Origin: Membranipora membranacea
Lineage: Eukaryota; Bryozoa; Gymnolaemata; Cheilostomatida; Membraniporidae
Direction: 5' to 3'
Assembly (NCBI GenBank): GCA_914767715.1
Contig: OU612071.1
Span: 26,783,681-26,847,680, forward strand
Length of the DNA: 64,000 nucleotides
The translations under genes were made by a program, and so were the position numbers. Every line of letters starts with the position of its first letter. The stretch's first letter is position 1. The notes under the pieces were generated by a model that was given only the letters and a program-made list of their open reading frames with translations, did no database searches and was not told the origin of the DNA. Below are positions 57,086 to 64,000 of this stretch, one piece after another.

Positions 57086-60067
57086 TCAGGTGTCATAAAT
57101 ATTGTTACCGAATCGCTGAGGGGGATTACGGGCCCTGGCTTGATGATCTTGCTCTCCAACACTCTCATTGTCACTGGCATCACTAACACTTCCATGTTGT
57201 CCCGCATCGTCATCAGATGCATCCTCCCCATCAAGATCAACTAGCTCATAGTCAATAGCGCCTTGAATTGATTGTCCATTCTCTTCATTGGTTGGAGAGA
57301 AATGCTGGCGTAGCCTTAGGTCACTGACATGTCTGGGTGTGCTACCAACCTTAACAGCAGTGTTTGAGATGATAGCGGTTACCTCCCCAGTTGGCCATGT
57401 AGTCGTGCAGCGGGCACCAGGAGGTTTTACATACACACTGTCTCCGACACTGAATGGATTGAGATGAGTGTCTCTCTGTCGACGGAATGAGTTCCCTGTC
57501 ACATCTGGCAATGACTGACCGCCGTATTGGTAGATAGATTCCGCCGGCGTGCTACCATCAACTTTTGCTGAAAAGTTGTACCAGTACACCATATCCTGTA
57601 CTGAGCCACCGGAGCGAGCAACCATTCTCTTGATTGTTCTATGTTGCCGCTCTACTATGCCGTTTCCTTGCTTCTTGTAGGCACAACTGAATATATGGTC
57701 CACGTTCCACTTGGCCATAAATCCACGGAACCTCTCGCTCACATAACATGGTCCATTATCAGTTAACAGTTCTTTAGGAGGTCCACGCTCATTGAAGATT
57801 TGTCCTAGTAGTTTTATGACAGCTTCGGTCGTCTCATTGGTGAGCTGTCGCCATATAGAGAATCTGCTAGGTCCACAGTCTATTAGGGTCAAGTACGGAC
57901 TGCCTCCATAATGAGTGATGTCTGATGCTAGTCTGAACCATGTCTCATCAACCGAAAGCTCACCATGTTCCCATCTTACTGGTGCTGGATCAACACGTCT
58001 GCAGACTTGGCATTCCTTCACCGCTTGGACCACATCATCTTTTTGTACTGCATCGCCCCACTTACACCTGGAAAGATAAAAGGTCCTTTCCACCCCCAGG
58101 TGGTTAGTATCATGAAGATCACGCACAGCCTCAATAGAGTATCCGCCAACACAGCCGACTGATACAACCTGAGCTAGAGGTTTGAGCCACTTCTTAGGAA
58201 CCCTTGTAAGTGCATCAGCTAGATTAGCCTCTGACTTGACCAATACCACCTCAACATGTAAGTCATACAACTCGATTAGCTCAGCGATCATACTCAACCT
58301 CCTCCTAGTAAGCAGCTCACCAAGACCTCCAACCTTAGGACGCTTGCTGTCATTTATCACCGATTTCACCCAGCCATACACAGTAGCAGAATCTGTCATA
58401 ACTTTCATAGACTTCAACTCCCACTTTATACCACAGCTCAAACCTCTGACTACTGCCTCTAACTCAGCAACATTGATATGATTGCCATCATCTTTCCTCA
58501 ACCAACAACCATCCGCTACCATCACACCACCTATCTCAACTATCACTCCGACAGCTAGGCTGCTTGCATCACACCATATCACTCCTTCCTCAGTACAAGG
58601 CACAGACCATACTCCACAAACAGGGTCTCTTATGACTAGCATTGCCTGAGTTTCAAACAGCATCTCCTTGACGCGAGTGGGAACCTTCTCATCCCAGTCA
58701 CAATCACTTGCCTGTCTCTTCATAAAGCTGCATGCTACTCGTAGCCATCCACCTAAAGGATAATGCCCAGAGAGGCGACCACACACCGAGAACAACTCTC
58801 GTTTAGTCACTACATCAGCTATGTCACCGTACTCATTGTCCCTACCCCAGACCAACTCATTACTCTCAGTAAGCTTTACACGCAAGCCAAGCACCCTAGC
58901 ATCACACATTCTCTCAGGTTCCTTTGTCACCAAGCCATACTTTCGAAGATGGGCTCTCACACAATCCACCGATACTCTGTCCTCATCCACTATGATATCG
59001 TCTATGTAGTGATCAGTACCGTGTTCAACTGCACTATGCATTGACAGAACCTTACCAAGAACCTTTGACATGATTTTCGGTGCAACATTCAAACCGAAAC
59101 CCATCCGTGTCATGACATACATTTTGTTCTTATAACGAACTGCCTGGAACTTCAGCAGCTCATCATCAACATACAACTGCAGGTATGCCTTTTTGAGATC
59201 AAGCATAGAACAGTTTGAGCCAAATCTGCGCCATTTGCGCGACTTATCCTGACATACAGCAACATCAACGCCTGGGTTGCTACTGATGTACTGATTCAAC
59301 TCTTTCCCATAGTCCATAACAGGCCTTATCTTACTGTCTTTGTTTGGCTGAAATGCAGCCAACATAGGTATCACACCCTTCACTTCACCATGTTTTGAAA
59401 CATCATGCTCTACTAACCACCCACACTCAATCCATGACTCAACCTCTCTCTCATAACCTGCCCTACATTTGTCACTGATATTGTACTCGCCTCTTTGATT
59501 TCTCAAAGTAGGCTCTTCATCCTTCCATTTCCAAGAGACCTTCCATTGATTTCCATCATAAATCGCTCTAAAATCAGTGTCTTCGACCTCAAGAGAAGGA
59601 ACCACCGAAACTCCTACAGCAGCAACCAAGGACATATGCATACCTTCATCAACATTGCCAAAATGAGGAACACTCCTCGAGCTCACAGTTACTCCACCTA
59701 AACCTCTGACAGCATCCATACCTATTATTGCGGAAAATCCACATACCAGAGATGACGCGACAAAGCATCGTAATTTCACTGAATCACGACATGTATCTAA
59801 CACCAAGTCAACTTCTCCTGCACACTGAGTAGTTTTGCCATCGAGCATTGTCAAAACACTAGGCTTAGAGTTGTGCTTAGCACCTAACACCTTGATCACA
59901 TGAGATGTTACAACAGTCCGCTGACAACCTGTGTCAACCAACGATCTACACTGAACGCCATTGATCAAAATGTTTATCACAGGTAATGGCGCCTCTATTG
60001 CTGCGATGCGGGGCGAGTATCCGACGCAGATACTGCCCCGGTCCCATTTCCCGATCGGTTTGGGCAT
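57086..60067 (-). CDS. pol: Pol polyprotein of the LTR retrotransposon (PR-RT-RH-IN)
   Basis: 993 codons counted from the ATG that overlaps the frameshift site; it is probably made as a Gag-Pol fusion. Protease: LVDTGCQRTVV with the active Asp at 45 and a later FSAIIGMDAV flap-side motif. RT: LDLKKAYLQLYVDDELL near 289-305, GFGLNVAP at 323-330 and the catalytic YIDD at 354-357. RNase H: WCDASSLAVG (D500), AELEAV (E535), TDSATVYGW (D559), NLADALTR. Integrase: zinc-binding H652/H656/C686/C689, then the triad D716 (ASDITHYGG), D770 (LTDNGPCY) and E806 (GNGIVERQ), and a C-terminal connector VGDSVYVKPPGA. An acidic Asp/Glu/Ser-rich tail follows integrase. All catalytic residues are present and there is no stop, so it may be active. 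It is a divergent Ty3/gypsy-type pol; I cannot name the clade. Confidence 0.93.
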   Translation of the reverse strand: MPKPIGKWDRGSICVGYSPRIAAIEAPLPVINILINGVQCRSLVDTGCQRTVVTSHVIKVLGAKHNSKPSVLTMLDGKTTQCAGEVDLVLDTCRDSVKLRCFVASSLVCGFSAIIGMDAVRGLGGVTVSSRSVPHFGNVDEGMHMSLVAAVGVSVVPSLEVEDTDFRAIYDGNQWKVSWKWKDEEPTLRNQRGEYNISDKCRAGYEREVESWIECGWLVEHDVSKHGEVKGVIPMLAAFQPNKDSKIRPVMDYGKELNQYISSNPGVDVAVCQDKSRKWRRFGSNCSMLDLKKAYLQLYVDDELLKFQAVRYKNKMYVMTRMGFGLNVAPKIMSKVLGKVLSMHSAVEHGTDHYIDDIIVDEDRVSVDCVRAHLRKYGLVTKEPERMCDARVLGLRVKLTESNELVWGRDNEYGDIADVVTKRELFSVCGRLSGHYPLGGWLRVACSFMKRQASDCDWDEKVPTRVKEMLFETQAMLVIRDPVCGVWSVPCTEEGVIWCDASSLAVGVIVEIGGVMVADGCWLRKDDGNHINVAELEAVVRGLSCGIKWELKSMKVMTDSATVYGWVKSVINDSKRPKVGGLGELLTRRRLSMIAELIELYDLHVEVVLVKSEANLADALTRVPKKWLKPLAQVVSVGCVGGYSIEAVRDLHDTNHLGVERTFYLSRCKWGDAVQKDDVVQAVKECQVCRRVDPAPVRWEHGELSVDETWFRLASDITHYGGSPYLTLIDCGPSRFSIWRQLTNETTEAVIKLLGQIFNERGPPKELLTDNGPCYVSERFRGFMAKWNVDHIFSCAYKKQGNGIVERQHRTIKRMVARSGGSVQDMVYWYNFSAKVDGSTPAESIYQYGGQSLPDVTGNSFRRQRDTHLNPFSVGDSVYVKPPGARCTTTWPTGEVTAIISNTAVKVGSTPRHVSDLRLRQHFSPTNEENGQSIQGAIDYELVDLDGEDASDDDAGQHGSVSDASDNESVGEQDHQARARNPPQRFGNNIYDT

Positions 60068-60762
60068 TTTCTTGCCAGGTGATCGGGTGAATCACATATA
60101 TAGCATCTTCGATCACGCTGAGCTCGACCACTAACATACCGCTCCTTTTTCCTGTTAGGACATTCCCGAGCTACATGCCCATTACCAGAGCAGACAAAGC
60201 ACTGTACAGCTTTTACATTTGACTTTACACCTGCACAAGCAAAAGCAGAATTGCCTCCCCTTGATGCAAGCATTGCACGCGCTTTCCCTACTAACTCTGC
60301 GAGCCCCAACCTCTCAACATTAACAGTAGACTTTAACTGCATAGCTACATCAGAAGGTAGGCCTGATACAAATGCACACCTGACCAGAGGCTCACCATGA
60401 TGTCCATGACCCATCAATGCCACCAACCGCCTTATATCAGCTAAATACACATCAACCGACTCATTCTCGATTAATACTCTGCTCTTCAACTCATCATACG
60501 CTGTAAATGGATCAATGCTGAAAGCAGTGGATAACTCAGCTTTTAACAAATCATAATCATTCTTAGTTTCATCACTCAACTGTTGATATACAGAAAAGGC
60601 AGGACCTGACAAGAACAATGGCACAAACTTAGGCAGATCTGTCAACCCTTGCAACTGTGCTACCAGCTCTAGCTTCTCTATCCAAACAAAGAACTCACCA
60701 CTTGTCTTCTGGTCCTCATAGTTCTTGATGATATCAGAAAACCTTATAGCCTTGGATACCAT
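59995..60762 (-). CDS. gag: Gag of the LTR retrotransposon, 255 aa
   Basis: Starts MVSKAIRFSDIIKNYEDQK; this ATG (60762) is preferred because the upstream one at 60795 lies in the LTR. The N-terminal two-thirds is a helical capsid-like region (KFVPLFLSGPAFSVYQQL, DVYLADIRRLVALMG), as in retrotransposon Gag proteins. The C-terminus has two CCHC zinc knuckles, CFVCSGNGHVAREC and CYICDSPDHLARKC, that bind the element's RNA. The frame ends at 59995, overlapping pol by 73 nt. Pol is expressed by a -1 shift at 60058-60064. It forms the virus-like particle in which reverse transcription occurs. Confidence 0.9.
   Translation of the reverse strand: MVSKAIRFSDIIKNYEDQKTSGEFFVWIEKLELVAQLQGLTDLPKFVPLFLSGPAFSVYQQLSDETKNDYDLLKAELSTAFSIDPFTAYDELKSRVLIENESVDVYLADIRRLVALMGHGHHGEPLVRCAFVSGLPSDVAMQLKSTVNVERLGLAELVGKARAMLASRGGNSAFACAGVKSNVKAVQCFVCSGNGHVARECPNRKKERYVSGRAQRDRRCYICDSPDHLARKCPNRSGNGTGAVSASDTRPASQQ
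60058..60064 (-). promoter_or_regulatory. -1 ribosomal frameshift heptamer between gag and pol
   Basis: On the minus strand C CCA AAC is in the gag zero frame, a perfect X XXY YYZ heptamer. Slipping back one base gives CCC AAA CCG, which is the pol frame (Pro-Lys-Pro). Eighteen nt downstream is a hairpin, 60010-60039: stems GGGGC/GCCCC and GTATC/GATAC with a 7-nt loop and a small internal bulge. The spacer is longer than the usual 5-9 nt, so a pseudoknot or another pairing may be the real stimulator. Confidence 0.75.
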
Positions 60763-60787
60763 GATTGCCGAAATAGCTTGAAGAATA

Positions 60788-61021
60788 TGACACACTGAAT
60801 TATATGTAAGATACTGAATGTTGTATTCTCATGAACTGCAAAGCCTAACTAAGGCAGTAGAAAAATCCTCTCCACACTACAATTGCAAAACAACAACTCA
60901 ATCTTTATGAAAGAAACTGAAACTACATGTCACATGACTTGACCATGGGATTATGGGATATCTCAACATAAAATAAAAGGGAACATAACTACAATTTACT
61001 AGCATATTAGCACAGATCACA
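60788..61021 (-). repeat. 5' LTR
   Basis: 234 bp copy of 56821-57054. Being minus-strand, this copy should carry the active promoter. The gag frame extends into it, giving an in-frame upstream ATG at 60795. Confidence 0.93.
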
Positions 61022-61022
61022 A

Positions 61023-61986
61023 GACAGTGATATAATGCAGAGTTTATCCCATGAATAGTCATTTAAACTTGGAAAACCCATCATTATGTATTGAAGATTG
61101 GCCCAAAATAGTGATTTTGAGACACGGAGACACCCCTTCATAGAACATGAAAATCCCCCACTGGGTCTAAATTTAGATACATTTGCGCTCTCACAGAGCT
61201 TGTACAATCGCTTACCCTCTACCAATCTGTCATACAATACTTTTTGTATTTCGGTTCTCAGCGACAAGAGTTGTTTTGTGGTTTTTCCTGCATCTATAGC
61301 AGATAATAGGAGTAAATCGTCTTTAGAGTCGTCTCTTTGGCCTCTTTTTCTCTGCTTAATGACACCCGAAGGCGCTTTATAAGCTGATTCGATTCCCTCG
61401 ACTACAAATATCAAATTAAATCAAAATTCAAATCTGGACTTCAGTCTAAGTTAAGTTCAATAGTAGTTATTTAAGGCATTTCATAGCTCGATGCCAACGT
61501 ATAACATGCGGCCTTCTCAACAGGTTTCCACATGTACTCATATATAGTTGAATCAACTCAGCCAGGGCCTCAATTACTAACAGAATAGACTAGTGGCCAG
61601 GTTGAGACTTAGGGCAGTCAGTACTGTGTCTAGTGTATTAGAGTGGTCATCAATGTGCCTTCAATCCAGTTTGCTGGTAAACAATTAATGTAAGCAAAAG
61701 ATAGATGGCCATAGCATAGATCAAGAAATAAAAACTTACATTTGATGCCAAATCCTTTTGAAGGATCAAGATGAGCCCTGATCTTGGACATAATGGTCTC
61801 AAAGGCCCCTGAATCATCAATACCAATGAGATAAGGAATGGATGTATCCTTACATCTGACTGGCATCCTGTACTCCACCTTCCCTATATCTAAGTTCCTT
61901 GTACTGTTAATAAATAATGTTTTGAGTCGATAAACAAAATAGGAGTCCACATCCTCATTTGATTCAATTGGAGTAATCAGGCTCAT
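61023..61986 (-). CDS. Unknown spliced gene in the DNA transposon, 5' exons
   Basis: The first exon (61986 to 61740) starts MSLITPIESNEDVDSYF and runs to ...DPSKGFGIK; upstream of its ATG the frame is open for a short way to a TAA. The donor GTAAGT at 61739 and acceptor TTTGTAG at 61402 define a 338-bp intron, and phase 1 is kept. The second exon (61401 down) gives EGIESAYKAPSGVIKQRKRG, a lysine/arginine-rich turn, then a helical stretch with AIDAGKTTKQLLSLRTEIQK. It stays open to the edge of the LTR element at 61021, so its true 3' end is unclear. I see no transposase motif, DDE triad or THAP/BED finger. It may be an accessory or captured gene. Confidence 0.45.
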
Positions 61987-62824
61987 ACATTTAAATATCT
62001 GGGTTTTATCAGCAGAGAAAACTACTTATAGAACAGCCATGATAATGCTGGCCAATGCTGCTGCTGTGCAAGCTTTCCCTCCAAAATGATAATTTTGACA
62101 TGAGGATGACAAGTATCTCTACTCAAAGGAGTCAAGCATGTAAATACCTGGCTAACAGTTTTTGGCCAATGATATAGGTCTAAATCCTTAATGGACCAAT
62201 CAGGTCACAATTCATGGAAAGGCCTTCAGGGGACAGAGGGTGGTCCAAAGAGTCCACAAGTTCAGATGGCCTTCTCAGGCTATGTTCTACTTGGGATAGA
62301 GTTTGCAAATAATTATCAAAGTATAACCATCCTAGGTCATGGTCATTCTATCCGGAAACACTGATTACTGAGACTGAGAGACAAGTAAACAACTGGAAAT
62401 CACTGAAAGCAGAACAAGTGTGAAATCTTCCCTCTTCATCCTCCCACATATATGATTCATCTTCAGTCTTCAGTCTTCCCCATGGTAAATCTTCACATCT
62501 TCCAGTCTTCACATTTAAGAAACCCCTATCTTCTGTCTTCGCGAAAAATACGGGGGAGCCCCAATAAGAAACAGCCGTTTCTAATGTTAAAAATCAGGAC
62601 AGTATGTCTGACATAATGGTCTTTTCTGATTCCTGTGAACAATATGGAGTACAACAGTTAACACACCTTTTCAATCGAGTTTAAGGAATTATATAGGTTG
62701 GGAGCATCACATATTGTGAAATGCTGCCAAACTCATACCTTTCATGATTTGCCTCCCTTGACACTTTTGTGTATACGACATACAATCTGCTGTCATGGGC
62801 ATCTATCAAGACAATCCCAATGGA
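61987..62824. other. Non-coding part of the DNA transposon
   Basis: About 840 bp between the right TIR and the first exon of the unknown gene. I see no exon. CTTC-rich repeats (CAGTCTTC, CATCTTC) occur at 62440-62560. It probably holds the gene's promoter. Confidence 0.4.
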
Positions 62825-62917
62825 TTGGTAGTTAATTCTTGATCCCTTTGCCTGCGGCGTGAGCAGTGGAAGGGAGCAGGAACGGGAATGCAGGCAATTG
62901 GATTAAACTTGTTCTAG
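62825..62917. repeat. Right terminal inverted repeat of the DNA transposon
   Basis: Complement of 55649-55741 with scattered differences. Its outer 65 bp are closest to the MITE at 8128. Confidence 0.8.
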
Positions 62918-64000
62918 TTTTCAACAAGCTTAGTTTCCCTATTTCAGGCTTACCTATCAAGTTATTCCTAGCTCCCTTCACCACATACACCGTACTAGGC
63001 ACTTTCTGCCCCCACACTGAAACTATGTCTATCTTCATTTTTCCAACTGCATTTATTTCAAAATCTTTATCCAATCCTTTCTTTCTCCTTAAAGTGACAG
63101 TCCTACTAGGCCGTGTTTGGTATGGTATCAAAAATCTCAGGCTGAAAAGTCATTAGGGCATATGAAATGAAACAGTCTGTGAACCTAATTGCAGTAAAAC
63201 TGCTGCAAAGTCTATAAATTGGGATCATAGCGGATCATAGTGATTTATTACCTCCCCCTGACCACTATGATCCACTATGGTCTTTGCTAAAATAATTGAA
63301 AAAAAATAATTGTTATGTTCCACAATTTTCATTTTTTCATTGTCTTTATTTGCCCTATGAACTCACAATATTTGATTTACTGGGGTAATATATCTATTTT
63401 TCTAATAGGACTGACCCTTTAGCTGTCACAAAGACTCCTCCAAATCACTTGAATATCCGCTTATTGCATTGACCTGCCCCTTGCTATTTTGTTGCTGCCC
63501 CACTTCCTCTGTCTTTCAACTTTGGGCATTCTCTGACAAAGTGGAGTCCACTACATTCATAACATTTACCGAATCTTGGCCCTTTCTTCTCCTTGTAGGC
63601 ACTGGGCACTCCCTCATCATGTGGTCCTGGCTATTACATATGAATCAGCCTCTACCCATGCCTATAACTCTACTTGGGCCCACTCTTCCTCAAAATTCAG
63701 CTCGGCTTCTATAACTATTATTTCCTCTACCAAAACCACCACGATAATAACCTACACTGTCAATAGATAACTGTTAATCCTCTCCTATGACTTTACCTGA
63801 TCCTCCTCTACTCTATCTATCTCGGGTTTTACTTTTCTACTGCTTTTGCTATCTTTGGATATGATGTTGGCTACCATCTTGGCCGACTTGAACCGCAAGC
63901 ACACCGATTTCACCTTATCTGCATCCAAATTCTGCTTACTCAGCAACTCTGCTCTGAGTTAATCATTATGAATGCTCTTTATCACAACTTGTACTATTAG
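62918..64000 (-). pseudogene. Dead gypsy element, 5' part (gag zinc knuckles and protease end)
   Basis: Minus strand. Near 63600-63645 is a CCHC knuckle (ICNSQDHMMRECP) whose first Cys codon has become a stop. A second knuckle KCYECSGLHFVRECPKL lies near 63520-63570 in a shifted frame. From 63131 to 62935 is the C-terminal part of a protease (TVYVVKGARNNLIGKPEIG, typical of gypsy), cut at 62917 by the DNA transposon. The active-site region of the protease is not readable. The 5' end and LTR lie beyond the window. Confidence 0.75.

Larger units (their letters stand above)
56821..61021 (-). mobile_element. Young LTR retrotransposon with intact gag and pol
   Basis: Two 234-bp LTRs (56821-57054 and 60788-61021) look identical and, on the minus strand, start TGTGATC and end GTGTCA. 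A polypurine tract GGGGAGG (57055-57061) abuts the 3' LTR. Gag and a 993-codon pol have no stop. Order: gag with two zinc knuckles, protease, RT, RNase H, integrase, which is the Ty3/gypsy order, though the RT is divergent. There is no matching target duplication (CAATA before, AGACA after). Only 25 nt separate the 5' LTR from the gag ATG, with no standard TGG-type primer-binding site. It is inserted within the DNA transposon. Confidence 0.93.
55649..62917 (-). mobile_element. DNA transposon with ~93-bp TIRs, inserted in the gypsy element
   Basis: Inverted ends: the left (55649-55741) begins TGAGACCAAGTTTGATCC and includes GCAGGCAAAGGGATAAAGAA; the right, read backwards from 62917, begins CTAGAACAAGTTTAATCC and includes GCAGGCAAAGGGATCAAGAA. 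The gypsy coding sequence resumes correctly on either side (protease end ...GKLSLLK at right, linker ...HPKLFGLG at left), so both junctions are real. Flanking 8-mers match only partly (5-6 of 8), so a worn 8-bp target duplication is possible. Without the younger LTR element inside it, the transposon is about 3.07 kb. It carries a spliced minus-strand gene that I do not recognise as a transposase. The family is unassigned. Small copies at 8128 and 32500 share its ends. Confidence 0.8.

Noticed and set aside
56690-61150. GAAGGGGTGTCTC motif on both sides of the LTR element, considered as its target duplication
   Set aside because: The copies lie about 90 bp from each LTR with different surroundings, so they are part of the host transposon rather than insertion flanks.
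1-64000. CRISPR arrays, bacterial operons or prophage
   Set aside because: Spliced genes, ribosomal protein eL28, prefoldin and pol III SINEs show a eukaryotic nuclear genome. Tandem repeats here lack unique spacers.

Overview
This is about 64 kb of AT-rich eukaryotic DNA with small spliced exons, GT-AG introns and many mobile-element fragments. The gene content suggests an early-branching invertebrate, most likely a demosponge of the Amphimedon type. The clues are a compact chain of conserved animal genes, a conodipine-like secreted phospholipase A2 and an armadillo-plus-TIR gene of the kind common in sponges. The species is inferred, not proven. All five host genes read on the + strand. Exon structures were rebuilt by reading splice sites and checking that intron phases and total coding lengths agree.

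Host genes. 1-6207 holds no gene I can support. 6208-20201 is a 22-exon gene for a 1244-residue AKNA-like centrosomal protein. 23021-27684 is ribosomal protein L28, with a separate 5'-TOP leader exon whose intron carries a MITE. 29125-33992 is prefoldin subunit 6; a LINE, a tRNA-derived SINE and a foldback MITE each occupy one of its three introns. 35918-37717 is a small secreted phospholipase A2-like protein with a TATA box. 37814-43997 is gene-poor and filled with repeats: a 36-bp minisatellite, a hAT-like element, three diverged copies of a ~300-bp repeat and a SINE. 43998-50707 is an armadillo-repeat/TIR gene whose TIR domain is cut short in this window.

The right end, 52.5-64 kb, is a three-level transposon nest on the minus strand. 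The oldest layer is a dead Ty3/gypsy element: gag and protease at 62.9-64 kb, RT remnant to integrase and an extra charged ORF at 52.5-55.6 kb. It is split by a DNA transposon at 55649-62917 with ~93-bp terminal inverted repeats and a spliced gene I do not recognise. That transposon is in turn split by a young, apparently intact LTR retrotransposon at 56821-61021. Its two 234-bp LTRs look identical, and its gag and pol are joined by a canonical -1 frameshift heptamer. Small foldback elements at 8.1 kb and 32.5 kb carry the same terminal repeats as the DNA transposon and look like its MITEs.
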